This document shows positions 48,220 to 58,544 of a stretch of DNA of 64,000 nucleotides, piece by piece. A program made the translations under genes and the position numbers. The notes beneath the pieces are model-generated. The model made no database searches. It worked only from the letters and a program-made list of their open reading frames with translations, and had not been told where the DNA came from. This stretch comes from Sipunculus nudus. Taxonomy: Eukaryota > Annelida > Sipuncula > Golfingiida > Sipunculidae. The DNA is taken from positions 24,138,401-24,202,400 of the forward strand of contig CM049317.1 of the NCBI GenBank assembly GCA_026874595.1, written 5' to 3'. Numbering within the stretch: position 1 is the first letter of the stretch; each line of letters starts with the position of its first letter.

Positions 48220-48934
48220 ATGAAGTGTGCCAGGTATTAAGATTTTTGAATGATCTGGCGCATGCGTAGTTAGCCAGGAGATGTTTCGCCCTGTGTCTGC
48301 ATTTGCTCGCGAGTTCGTTTCTTTTGTTTAGTGTTGACAATAGGGGTCTGTATATTATGAAGAATTTCTCTTCCAGGCAGAGATTACAGGATTTGTTTGT
48401 CGTGGAGTATGGTTTTGCTTTGCTTATAATCTCCCATTGTATTGAGTGTTGCACATGGTTGCCTTTCAGTCTCCAAATGTATTCGCTGAGTGTTGTACTG
48501 TTACGTTTGTTTACATTCCTGAAGCTTGAGACGTGGGCATTCTACCGCGTTTTAAAAGTATTTTCTGTCAGTCCAATGTATGTTTCTGGTCTCAGGTTGT
48601 CCTTGCGTGTCACAGTAGCCTGGTATACTATATTACTGATGAGACAGTTTCCTTGTAGCGGACATTGTTGTCTATTTCTGCAGTTACAGTTGTTCTGTTC
48701 AACTTGCTGTGATTTATGTTTATTCAATACAGATTTGTAGTGCGCTGATATGATTTGGCCCATGTTTTGCATGCTGCTGTAACTTAGTTTAACAGTGTTT
48801 TTATTCAGTAATTTATTTAGTTTATGTCCAGCTGGGAAGCATTTGTTCAGCAGAGTGAAGAATTTGCGTCCAATGTTGGTGGCTACGTTGTCACTGAATG
48901 GTGGGTGAAACAAAAGAAACGAACTCGCGAGCAC
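48220..48934 (-). pseudogene. Penelope-like GIY-YIG endonuclease, C-terminal part
   Basis: The minus strand encodes a Zn-binding segment (CNCRNRQQCPLQGNC, near 48670) followed by a GIY-YIG nuclease: NIVYQATVTRKD, ETYIGLTENTFKTR, then after one in-frame TAG near 48541 NAHVSSFRN, TTLSEYIWRLKG, and a tail with KSCNLCLEEKFFI and RNELASKCRHRAKHLL. The expected catalytic residues are present: Tyr of IVY, Tyr of YIG, Arg of FKTR, His of NAHVSSF and Glu of LSEYIW. This domain makes the target nick for Penelope elements. Without the RT and with the premature stop the copy is inactive, but it is otherwise well kept and so fairly young. Confidence 0.85.
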
Positions 48935-49022
48935 ATGCAGACACAGGGCGAAACACCTCCTGGCTAACTACGCATGCGCCAGATCAAACATTCAAAAATC
49001 TTAATACCTGGCACACTTCATG

Positions 49023-49080
49023 ATGGGTTTCCGAAGAGTGAGGACCTACGGCCCTTACGAAACAACGTTGTAAAACCCAT
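49023..49080 (+). ncRNA. Hammerhead ribozyme-like fold in the right Penelope arm
   Basis: Stem I pairs 49023-49030 (ATGGGTTT) with 49073-49080 (AAACCCAT), eight perfect pairs. The core CCGAAGA is at 49031-49037. Stem II is GTGAGGACC/GGCCCTTAC with one mismatch and one wobble (49038-49058). GAAA is at 49059-49062. Stem III is ACAAC/GTTGT (49062-49071) with no loop, and the cleavage-site nucleotide is A at 49072. The only departure from the consensus CUGANGA is U4 to C, in both arms. A stem III without a loop could act as a dimer. Confidence 0.65.
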
Positions 49081-49109
49081 GTAGGTTAAAGTCTTGAACT
49101 ATACATATA

Positions 49110-49162
49110 TTACAGCTCCTGTCAGTCGAGCACTTTATCGTTGTGTAGTTCAACACACACCT

Positions 49163-49224
<62 letters not shown>

Positions 49225-49500
49225 TTAATTACATTTAAAATCAATTGCAAATAAGTATAAGGTTTTAGGAAATAAGGTATTATGTTTCCAGTATATTAAT
49301 TCAAAACTAGGTTTAGATATAATATTTCATAGTAAATTCACACATGAAACCAAAGTCTATAATTCTATTTATTAATATGTTTCATTTGCTATATATAAAT
49401 GTTATAATCTGAACAGCGGGGGGATGATTACATTGACCATACTCCTTGACAAAAAGTGGGGGGTGTATACCCATATCCCCACTATATTGACGCCCCTGTC
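49110..49500. repeat. Second insertion zone in LINE-B: (AT)n array and a possible hAT-like end
   Basis: An (AT)n array lies at 49166-49222, and AT-rich sequence follows to 49380. LINE-B reading fails at about 49497, where the minus strand reads CAGGGGCGTCAATATAGTGG, a hAT-like terminus. The other end of such an insert was not found. Confidence 0.4.
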
Positions 49501-50310
49501 CTTGGCAGTCGAGGTCTCGCCATTGAAAATTACAGTTTGCAACCTGCTGATGAGGTAGTCTGTCAACCATTTCAGGACCCTGTACCTTTTATGCCGTATC
49601 TGTGACGGATCCTGTCATGCAGAATTGAATGGGAGATGCTATCAAATGCGACATACAGATCCAACAATAAAACAATCACACCTTGTTGGTTATCAATAGG
49701 CGAGAGGACGTCATAGTGCATCCTGAGAAGAGCAGTCTCAATACTATGACGTGCACTATATGCTGTCTGAAACCGAGTGTACAGAGCATTATCCTCCATA
49801 ATCCTCTCTACAACCTTAGAGAGGAACGGCAGATTCGACACAGGCCTGAAGTTCGACAAATTGCTGGTGTCAAGGGTAGGCTTTTTTTAGAAACGGGGTA
49901 ACAAGTGCCCGTTTCCATTCACGTGGAAATACCCCTAAAGATAGTGACGAGTTGATGATGTCTTTGATGACAGGGATGAGGGATGGCATGTGAGACTTGA
50001 GCATCCATGTTGGCTAGGGGTTAAGTTTAATTGTTTTGGTTGGTGAATTACCAATGACTAACTCCACGTCCTTTGATTAAACAGTACTGAAATCGCACAG
50101 TGTGACTGTGGATTCTGGCTCGACTTATATTTGATGGGGTGGTAATATAAAGCTTCTCTCCAGGGTGTCATGGATTTTGAAACTTTATTCATGAAATAAC
50201 TGTTATCGGCAGCTTGATGACAGGATGGTGGGCGTTCTCTCTGCTCATCTGCCGCTTCCTAAGACCCTGCACGATGTTGAAAAGCTTTTTATAATACATC
50301 AAATTACAAA
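49500..50310 (-). pseudogene. LINE-B reverse-transcriptase N-terminal part
   Basis: Degraded RT coding sequence runs from about 50300 (a KVSKSM...SPTKTIKLNP region with stops) through LPSLIPVIKDIINSSLSLGV and WKRALVTPFLKK. It enters a clean frame at 49859-49572 with SNFRPVSNLPFLSKVVERIM, FQTAYSARHSIETALLRMHY and LLLDLYVAFDSISHS, where LYVAFD holds the first catalytic Asp. Reading continues with LTDYLISRLQTVIFNGETST to about 49500. The 5' end near 50310 is a truncation. Confidence 0.75.
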
Positions 50311-50493
50311 AAAAGGAGATTCCTTCTGGTCGCCCCAACTACCTAACTCATAGATATTTTATACATTATTTAATGTAGAATATTATCGCTTTTCACAGGA
50401 CCACACATCTGCAAAATACAGGTGCACACATGTTTCACTTAAGATCGTGTGGGCTATCTCGTCTATAAAAAAAGGAACAAAACACATAAAATT

Positions 50494-50589
<96 letters not shown>

Positions 50590-50918
50590 GCATCATATCG
50601 AAATTATCATCATCCCTGGTAAAGGAGCTAATTAGATACCATAGTAACCTATTATTTTTATAAAGAGCTACTGCAAAAACCTTAGGCACAGGCGTGTTCT
50701 TAACAATTTGGTGTATTTTCCAAAATAGTCCACCGACGCATGGTCACTTCTGAACTAGATACCCTCGTTTGACAGGACATTAACTTCCCTTACGAAAGTA
50801 ATTACACTCCGACATTAGATAACATTGCGGGGGGGGGGGGGATCCCCCAGTAATTGCTTGCCGATTGCATTCATCCATTTGTATTCATGTTGTTAGGTAT
50901 TCCTGTAACTGTTGATGG
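50311..50918. other. Noncoding stretch with (AT)n array and G-run
   Basis: An (AT)n array with CAT interruptions occupies 50496-50586. A 13-base G-run lies near 50829. No gene. Confidence 0.6.
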
Positions 50919-51728
50919 TGTTACAGGTGTCTCTTTTATTGTGCGTTGTTCACATTATGAGTCGTGTTAGGCAGGCCCTGGTTTATTGTGCACAGGTGTG
51001 TTACATTCTGATTACGTTTAGCGCGAGCATAGTTCGTTGCCATGGGAGACGTGCGAGTTCGCCTGGCCCACGTGTGGGGTCTGAAGTGTAGAAACACAGC
51101 GTTCTTTTTTTCTAGATTTTCAAGTCTGTTCCTGTAAGGTGTGAATTGTTCTATGGAGTTTACCATTTCTAAAAATTTCGGATGAAAAAGTTATAAATAG
51201 CTGTGTTTAGAGCCGGGGAAGAGAGAGAAATATTCTAGCGGACACGGAAGAGTGTGAATCAGTTTGTAGACCTTTCCCATAATTGCATGTAGATATTCTT
51301 CGAATTTTGTAACAGATTTTATTCAATCTCCAGTTTGCCTTTGGGACTATTACAAGAACTTCACTTCTAGATTACAACAGACTGATTTCGGGATTGAATT
51401 GGACTATTATTCTCTGAGAAGATTTACGTGAACTGTTAATCTGGATTATATATTTTAAAGGACTTGTTGAGGTGTGACAGTGGTGGTATCCAGAAAAGCC
51501 TAGGATCCGGACACTCTGGTGCTGTGCATTTTTATTGTTTTACTGTGTAATTTTATTGATTTAGTGTATTGTAATGTCAGGATTGTTTTAAGAATAAATG
51601 ACTTCTTTATTCATTCCCCTAGACATTTCACGCTGCCTAGTATTACAGAATCTGATTCTTAATTATCTCCGTAACAAAATTTATGCTCGTCACGAATACG
51701 TGATCTGTTATTATTACGTTCCGTAACA
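50919..51728 (+). mobile_element. Solo LTR copy 3 (full length, 810 bp)
   Basis: Starts TGTTACAGGTGTCTC and ends TTCCGTAACA. TATA box TATAAATAG at 51192-51200, a GAGAGAGAAATATTC leader and AATAAA at 51593-51598 match copy 2 in position. This is the only near-complete copy not set in an (AT)n array. The flanks GATGG and ATGTT do not form a target duplication, so the locus may have been rearranged. Confidence 0.75.
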
Positions 51729-53267
51729 ATGTTTATTAATTCGATTTGTGGTTAGTTGACAGCGCATACTAAAGCAAACACTGCACCCGTGAGATAGCCG
51801 AAAGGTCAGCGGATCAATATTCAATTATAGAAACAACTGCATATCATTATATGGGGAATGCATTCAGGAATTAAATGAGCTATAGGCTGTGGTTATAGGA
51901 ACAATTTGGACGAACTTCTGAGGAAAAAAATCTGTTGATGTTTCTCTATGACCTTGACCGTTGACCGATCTCGACTAAAAATATTATACTTCCAGGAATT
52001 TGTGTTTCCTATTGACTTCCAGAACGATTGCCTGTATAGCGAGAACAGTAACATTTCGTAAAATCTCGTTTAACAAGTATAATGTCGGGTAAACTAATGA
52101 AATGCTGGCGGATGCAAAAAAAAACTCTAGCTTTAACAAAGATAAATAGGCCCATTTTTTTTCTAATTTAATGAATTTTACCCCCAAAAAGACGTAGCCA
52201 TGTTAACAATAGGTTGGGGTAGCTACATATTGGTTTTTCGATGGTCTTGCCCGTTGGCCTGTTTGCACGATAACAATTTAAAGTTTTCTAGAACTTTAGG
52301 TATTCTGTGTAACTTTCAGAGTGATTGCTTTCGTCGGAAGTGGGAAAATATCGACAAGTGGAGAAATGTATAAAATTATACAAAAGCTTGAGTTTAAGCT
52401 CTGTTGGGGGTATGCACTTGAGTATGTACTAAAACGTATACGTCATGTGTGAACAGGGGTTGGCATAATGATAAAAGAGCGGGTCAGTGACCCCTTGACC
52501 TTACCTTCAAGGTCCGACATACGGCAACGAAGCGTGGAATGTTTTATCTATGTTATCTTTTTAAACCACCGCAGCCTGTAACGAATACTACCAGTAACTT
52601 AATCAACAGGAGCCTATGAGATTACAGCATGTCAAGAGACGAAGTAGACAGACACTGCCCCAGTGACAGTTACAGCCATTACGTGTCTGACATTAACAGG
52701 ATAATGGTCACGTGACCTCTCTGCTGGACACAGCTATCACCCTTGCTAATTCGGTTACGGAGGGTTTCCCAGATGTAATCCACAAATCATCCCCTTCTGT
52801 TAAGTCAATTGGGTAAAATCTGTCTGTATGATCATTTGTCACATTGGGCACAACGGGTTTAAGACTTTCTTGGTATATGTGTTCATATTTCCTAACACAC
52901 TTCAACAATTCGTTGTCCTGGCATGTTTATTGTTTGTTTTTTATTTAATATTTCTGTACAAGTGTTATGCACTAATAAAACTAAAGCAAGTAATGGAGCA
53001 AATGAAATAATATACATTGTACATATACATATGTTATATCAATGTATAATTATGTATATACATTTGTATACATAAATGCATATATAAAGACACACACACA
53101 CATATATATTACATATGAAGTCAGTTTGAACCTGAGGAGAGAGCACAGGTGTACGATGTCCTCATGTTCTGTAGTACATGAAGCAAAACTAACTGTACGT
53201 TATTAGTGCTCTCCTACCTGGTAGAGCACTTTCACTGTGATGTACTGAATTTCTATGTGTATTATTG

Positions 53268-53269
<2 letters not shown>
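51729..53269. other. Noncoding stretch, no gene recognised
   Basis: No gene. AT/AC-rich simple sequence at about 53025-53110. Confidence 0.45.
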
Positions 53270-53329
<60 letters not shown>

Positions 53330-53349
53330 TAGATAGATAGATAGATATA
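53270..53349. repeat. Compound (AT)n(GA)n(GATA)n microsatellite
   Basis: About 20 AT units, about 9 GA units, then GATA/TAGA repeats. Confidence 0.95.
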
Positions 53350-53569
53350 TCAACTAGACAACGGAAAGAGGAACACTAGACATTTTTACAAGTAAATTTG
53401 TTAAATGAAACTGGATGCTGAGAATAAATGATCTGCCTTTGCAAACGTTGAACCTTTACCTTAAAAATCAGATTCCGGTAACAAAACCGACAAACGAATT
53501 ATAACAACAGACATTTTACAAACTAATGAATCTTATATACTCTGTTTTCAAAGAAAAACACACACACAC

Positions 53570-53609
<40 letters not shown>
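53350..53609. repeat. Spacer and (CA)n(CATA)n(TA)n microsatellite
   Basis: The microsatellite proper is at 53556-53609; 53350-53555 is ordinary AT-rich sequence. Confidence 0.85.
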
Positions 53610-53612
<3 letters not shown>

Positions 53613-55555
53613 AAATGGCAGTGGTAGTAAAAACATGTTGATATTCTGGGCAGGGGATATTCTCTTCTTTTATGGCTTTTTGTAGGAGGAAGGGAGAGAC
53701 TGCTTGCACCCCATGGCATGTCCCTAAGACATTTTCTCACTCAGCAATGCCCATGAAATAATGCAATATATTCTCTCTTTTTTACGCGTGAAGAAACTAA
53801 AAAGATTTGATGACGTGGTCTTGGTGACGTGCCCCTAACGACGGGGGGTCCCGGCTGTTTGCCACTCTAACTCCTGATCAATCAGACATAAAAAAACGGG
53901 CGTAATGAACACGACATAACGAGCCTATGCCTGTCGCCGCTTATCACCAGATTTTGCTAATGTCCACCATTATCTGTCCTCCTGTTCACCAATGACAAGG
54001 GCCAGGATGATTCATATATAAGCTGCATATTTCCGATTCAAGACAAAGCTAACCTTTTACATCTAATTAATCAGGAATGAAAAAAGGAAAACCAGTCATG
54101 TCAGATTTGAAACGTAAGACCAAAGAAATCCGATTTTATGATTTTAGAAAATTGCCCCTCGATAGTTGCATATTCTTGTGTGTGGTATGAGTTTCTTTAG
54201 AAATAACATCTGCCTTCAAGAATACACACTCCAAAAATGTCTGAAAGTCCTTTTTGGAACGAACTCGTTCCACCAGAAGACGTGATTCCTTCTAAAACCT
54301 TTTTTCCCCCATATTTTTGTGAGAGGGTTCGTGTTGCTATAATAAACTTCTTGCCGTGAAAGGTTCTTTCCAGAACATGGGAATGCAGATACGGACACTG
54401 GCACGGATACGGTCGGCAATAACAAATGATATTCATGCTTCCACTTGTAAGGACACGGTTGAGGTACTGCATGGGCGATTTTAAACCCTGAACTTTGCAC
54501 TAAAATCAACTAATATGATTTTTTTTCAAAACCACATTTACTTATATATACCTCAGACATTTAATAACGGCCTTTAAACTACGAGGACACTACAACTGGG
54601 GCCATCCGGTTGCCGCAAACATAATATTCCTTGTCCATGAACAAATAAACGGAAATGCAGTACGTCGTAAATGGACGTAAATAATGAAAAGGTAAGTTTT
54701 GATAAAAACATATATGGAAAAAAGGAAAGATTCCGCGGCAAGTTCTGCAAACTAAAACCAAGGTCTATATTTTATTGCATCTTTGGCACAAAGGACGTGT
54801 TTTGTTGTTTATCAACCGGCTACCCTATAAAGGACGCCGGTTTCAACTTTAGACGGACTTGGTGGAATACGACACGTGATAGCCCTGGATAACCAGCGAG
54901 AAAGAAAAAGAGTTCCAGCGACAACGAGAACGCTTTGTTAGGATGTCGGCAAGAATATACATCCCCACTTAATCGAATCTCAGTCCGAGACCTATTCCCA
55001 CCTCACAAAAAGTTTCCTTCATATACATCTACTACTTGAACACTGTGTGTTAAGGAACTTTCTCTAAAAAGGAGATACAACTTTTGTAGATTTCCCCTGG
55101 AAGCTTCTTTATTTACCTTCGAAGCAGGGCTCGCCGGAAAAGTATAGAACACGATCAAACTCTTGTGTCGTAATAAGACCTAACAGTTGAAAATACACTC
55201 CACTCTCTGAATTTGTTTTTCGTCTTTTCATATCAGACAGACAAGGGATATGTTGTTAACAGGCATGCTATATGTCATGTAAGTATCGGCAGAGATCTAA
55301 AACGGGACTGGAGTTTTATTATTTATTGGGTATAATGAAACAGATTAGCACATGTCAAAATACACTTGTTCATTGTCCTGTATAACCGAAGCTTAAGCAA
55401 GGCTAGCCGATTTATGCCGAGTATAATGGGCATTCCTATATTGCCACCGCCTTGAGGGTATGTGTTACTAGAACACGCAATCAGGCACGGAATCTCATGA
55501 AACCTGCACGTCATTTCCGGATAGGATGAAGAAAGAATCGATTAGGGACCCCCAT
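53610..55555. other. Noncoding stretch, no gene recognised
   Basis: Mixed composition without recognised domains. Two overlapping minus-strand frames at 54197-54509 match nothing. Confidence 0.45.
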
Positions 55556-55605
55556 ATGGCGGAGGCTGATTGCATTCCTTAGAATGCAGATTTCTAGTGT
55601 TTATA
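55556..55605 (+). repeat. End fragment of the GCGGAGGC-type repeat
   Basis: TGGCGGAGGCTGATTGCATT followed by CCTTAGAATGCAGATTT matches the right end of the 58.6 kb copy. Confidence 0.4.
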
Positions 55606-56285
55606 ATATCTTGATAAGTTTTGATCCTCGCTGTATTCTAATAATCAATTAGCCATATTGCGTTCCTCTCCAAGATAAGACAGATAATTGCTTTCGTTAT
55701 ATTAGATGAGTAAAATGGCTAACGCTTTCTTTAAATGAACAGACTGCGTCCCTCATAAAAAGGTATAACGCGTATCATTTAACACAGAATCTTGCCATAT
55801 GTTTCGTTTTTTATAAAATCTTAATTGACGAAAGCAATTATAATATACCTTTCTCTCCATTTCGTCTCACTTAGGTGTGACAGGTTTAAGAGGTCAATAG
55901 TTCCCATCTATGTCGCGTAATTAAATTAACCCTTTCATCAGGTGAGTCGCTCCCTTAATTATCCAATCGTAGACTTAACTGCTTTCTAATATCTTTATTA
56001 CCATGGTATCACTGTGTTTAGGTTTCTGTTGTTTAGTTCATTTTGTATCACAACCAAATAGTCAAGATGAGTATTTTCATTTCTCTCAGCCTTTGTAGAT
56101 CCAAATGGATTAAACCACATATATTCGCAACAAATTAACAATGTTAACATCCCTATTGGGTGACCAAAGAAAACACTTCATGGTGCTTTGTCGGGAGATA
56201 ATGTCACGTGCCTTATCGTTCCTTATGAACATATATATCGATATAATTTGGAAATCAGCAACGTTATTTATAATGATATTTATCA

Positions 56286-56288
<3 letters not shown>
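55606..56288. other. Noncoding stretch, no gene recognised
   Basis: Unique-looking AT-rich sequence with many ATTA cores. No coding signal. Confidence 0.4.

Positions 56289-56329
<41 letters not shown>
56289..56329. repeat. (AT)n microsatellite
   Basis: An AT array ending at the LTR boundary. Confidence 0.95.
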
Positions 56330-56333
<4 letters not shown>

Positions 56334-57125
56334 ACGGAACCTAATATAAACAGATCACGTATGCACGATAAAGACACAAATTTTGCAATGGAGATAAAAA
56401 AAATCAGATTCTGTAACACTAGGCAGCGTGAAATGTCTAGGAGAATGAATAAAGAAGTCTGTGGTTTATTTGTTAACAAATAACCATAATTTATTCTTAA
56501 AACAACCCTAATATTACAATACACTAAATCAATACAATTTTACAGTAAAACAGCGGTATAACAACAAATCAATACAATCACACAGTAAAATACACAAAGT
56601 GCACAGTACCTGGATACCACCACCGTCACAACGATAAGTTCTTTAAATGTATACTCTCGTAGAATGACAGTCCAGTGTAAAGCTCTTGTAACATCCAGAA
56701 AGTAAACTGAAGTCCAAATGCACAAATTCCAGGAGAAATTATAATTATAAAAAATTATAATTGCCGCACTCGTCGGATAAGGTCCCAGAAACAGACACAC
56801 GCTTCTGCGTCCGCTAGAAATCTTCTCTGCTCTTCCTCTGCCGGCTCTAAAACACAGCCCCTTTATATACTCTTCACCCCAAGCCGAGAACTTTCCACTT
56901 CTCGAACAGTCTTAAAGATCTTACACAACACAGTTACAGGAATCATCTAGAAAAACATCGCCGTGCTTCTACACACCATGGTAAACACGTGAGCTCGCCC
57001 CAAGCCAGCATGACAACAAGAGTTCAACCAGTACGGATTAAACTGCGAATGTAACAAACGGCCCGGCAAGAGCGCTTCAACATTAGTTACGCCCGTGTCA
57101 CACAATAAAAAGGGCACCTGTAACA
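56330..57125 (-). mobile_element. Solo LTR copy 4 (full length, 796 bp)
   Basis: On the minus strand it starts TGTTACAGGTGCCC (57125) and ends CCGTAACA (56330). TATATAAA lies at 56862-56869 on the coding strand, with GGGGCTGTGTTTTAGAGCCG just downstream. AATAAA is at about 56490-56495. Five-base flanks are ATATT and TTATT, a near match that would fit a 5-bp target duplication altered by microsatellite drift. No internal retrovirus-like genes are present. Confidence 0.75.
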
Positions 57126-57161
57126 TTATTTAAATGAATATATTATAAAAAAATATATATT

Positions 57162-57206
<45 letters not shown>

Positions 57207-57917
57207 CCTAAACAGACAACTCTTCTAGTCTTAGAGTAAAAATATTTTTGAGAAGAACGCAGGTTCAATTATTTTATGTTATCCGTTATTGGTAGGTATC
57301 ATTATTCAAATATAGATATATGTAAGCGTATAATGTATATATAATGTATACATTTGTATATATATAAACAAATATATTTATATGTGTGTGTGCGTGTGTG
57401 TACACTACCCGTTTTTTAAAACCTCAAGACAGTTCATGAATATATTCAAAACAAACCACGCATATAAGTATCTCCAACAATGGCCAGAAAAAAAATTATA
57501 CCGGGTATGCTTGTCCTTAAGGAACCTCGAAGATTGGCTTGCCAGTTAACCGTCACATTGCACTTAAGGCCAAACAACATTGATATAAACCTGGTCTCAG
57601 TGGCCATTGTGTCCATGTCTAAATGTGACAGAGTGGGGCAGTTTGGGTATGTATATTCTCCTAATCTGTTCACCTTTATATGGCGGTTTGCTTCTCTGAG
57701 GAGAGTCTTGGCAGTTTGATCGGTCATCTCTGGTTTATGAGGACATTAGCGATCCGTGAGCTCTCGCGCCAGGCTGCAAGGATAGAGGATACACGGTTCC
57801 TTAATCGTGATTGCTTCTCCCTCCCCACTACGTGAAAGGATGTTGCTGGTCAGCAGGTCAACCACTGCTTTAAATGCAAGACAATTAAAGTCAAAATATA
57901 GAGGTATTATCCTGATG

Positions 57918-57918
<1 letters not shown>
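57126..57918. other. Noncoding stretch with (TA)n array
   Basis: (TA)n at 57167-57204. A conceptual frame at 57446-57727 (minus) has no known domain. Confidence 0.5.
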
Positions 57919-57973
<55 letters not shown>

Positions 57974-58020
57974 ATAGAGAGGTATTATCGTTATACTTAG
58001 TTGATGTTTATATATATATA
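57919..58020. repeat. (AT)n arrays and short duplication left of the ribozyme segment
   Basis: An AT array at 57919-57968. AGAGGTATTATC occurs at about 57900 and again at 57978, followed each time by a TTATATATA tract. The second tract ends at 58020. Confidence 0.8.
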
Positions 58021-58077
58021 GAAGGTAGAGTTACCCTCCGGTGCAAAGTCCTCTATGGCCTTTAGACAAGGCGATAT

Positions 58078-58131
58078 AACACTGACGACAGACTGTTTCA
58101 CGGGATGTGACCCGATCCTCAGGTGAATGTT
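58078..58131 (-). ncRNA. Hammerhead ribozyme A (minus strand)
   Basis: The core CTGAGGA (58122-58116) fits CUGANGA exactly. Stem II is CGGG/CCCG closed by a U-U pair at its base (58115-58100). GAAA is at 58099-58096. Stem III is ACA/TGT with a 3-base loop (58096-58088). The cleavage triplet GTC ends at 58087. Stem I pairs 58086-58078 with 58123-58131: nine positions with one C-C mismatch and one wobble. All conserved core bases are present, so self-cleavage between 58087 and 58086 is plausible. The weak point is the U-U at the base of stem II. Confidence 0.7.
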
Positions 58132-58193
58132 GTGAGAAATCATTTTTTTCGGTAAGAAAAGAAACAAAAAACCGTCATCGTAGAAGTTGGGCG

Positions 58194-58240
58194 TTAGTCA
58201 TCTGATGAGCCGATGAGGCGAAACCGTTGGTATTGACTCA
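58194..58240 (+). ncRNA. Hammerhead ribozyme B (plus strand)
   Basis: The core CTGATGA (58202-58208) is canonical. Stem II is GCC/GGC with loop GATGA (58209-58219). GAAA is at 58220-58223. Stem III is ACC/GGT with loop GTT (58223-58231). The cleavage-site base is A at 58232. Stem I has a T-T mismatch at its base and then five perfect pairs (58196-58200 with 58234-58238). Cleavage is expected between 58232 and 58233. Core and stems II and III are perfect; the stem I mismatch may slow it. Confidence 0.65.
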
Positions 58241-58255
58241 GGTCCATGACTTTCC

Positions 58256-58540
58256 TATATATGTGTTTATATATATATATATATATACCTTTTCTATATA
58301 CTTCCATGTATAAAAATTATGCTCATTTACTTTATAACGAAATATAATATATCGTTAATAATAATGTTGCGCATATAAACATGAAAAAATTTCCCCTTTT
58401 CGCTACATTTGAATACGTAATAATTAGGGAATCATATACAGAAGACCTCTTGTATATTTTCAATTCTTTGCATTTTTTATCTAATTTTAAAAAAAACTTG
58501 CCGAAAAGGAACCTCATTTGAAATGCATTAGATTGTTGCC
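58256..58540. other. (TA)n and AT-rich noncoding sequence
   Basis: TATATATGTGTTTATATATA and further TA units to about 58287, then AT-rich sequence with no gene. Confidence 0.6.
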
Positions 58541-58544
58541 TCTG

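Larger units (their letters stand above)
48130..49109 (-). mobile_element. Penelope-like element fragment between ~200-bp inverted repeats
   Basis: The left arm (48130-48329) and right arm (48908-49109) are inverted copies, nearly identical over about 200 bp, differing by one GTTT indel and a few substitutions. The outer ends read (TA)nTGTATAGTTCAAGAC. Between and within them is the 3' part of a Penelope-like gene on the minus strand. The reverse transcriptase is missing. Each arm carries part of the gene's C-terminus and a hammerhead-like motif. Penelope elements are known for inverted or tandem partial copies and for hammerhead motifs in their terminal repeats. Confidence 0.85.
46115..50310 (-). 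mobile_element. LINE-B: old CR1/L2-like retrotransposon, split by later insertions
   Basis: Minus-strand pieces of one reverse-transcriptase element lie in the right order. RT fingers are at about 50300-49500 (PTWMLKSHMPSLIPVIK; FPREWKRALVTPFLKK; FRPVSNLPFLSKVVERIM; VIVLLLDLYVAFDSISHSIL). RT palm is at 48072-47741 (RGVPQGSVLTPILFSMY). The thumb and C-terminus are at 46866-46450 (GADTVFASPSIRNF; LTRDATERLIHAFIS; KLQRVQNCAARIVA). A 3' end near 46115-46190 carries the TATCAAATGAATAAATTATT style of tail. The gaps are filled by the TTAA element (46871-47736) and the Penelope fragment (48130-49109). Many stops and frame changes show it is dead. Confidence 0.8.
58021..58255. mobile_element. Short segment with hammerhead ribozymes on both strands, between (TA)n arrays
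   Basis: About 235 bp of non-AT sequence lies between TATATATA at 58011-58020 and TATATATG...(TA)n at 58256-58287. One hammerhead fold is on the minus strand (58078-58131) and another on the plus strand (58194-58240), pointing away from each other with about 62 bases between. The two folds differ in stem sequences. There is no open frame. Candidate origins are inverted Penelope terminal repeats, a retrozyme-like nonautonomous element, or a DNA copy of a viroid-like circular RNA. The first is the most economical, given the same topology at 48-49 kb. Confidence 0.6.

Noticed and set aside
48303-48740. 145-codon plus-strand frame
   Set aside because: It is antisense to the Penelope endonuclease, whose Zn-binding and GIY-YIG motifs are clear on the minus strand.
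57446-57727. 93-codon minus-strand frame as an exon
   Set aside because: No recognisable domain and no convincing splice sites; cannot be supported.
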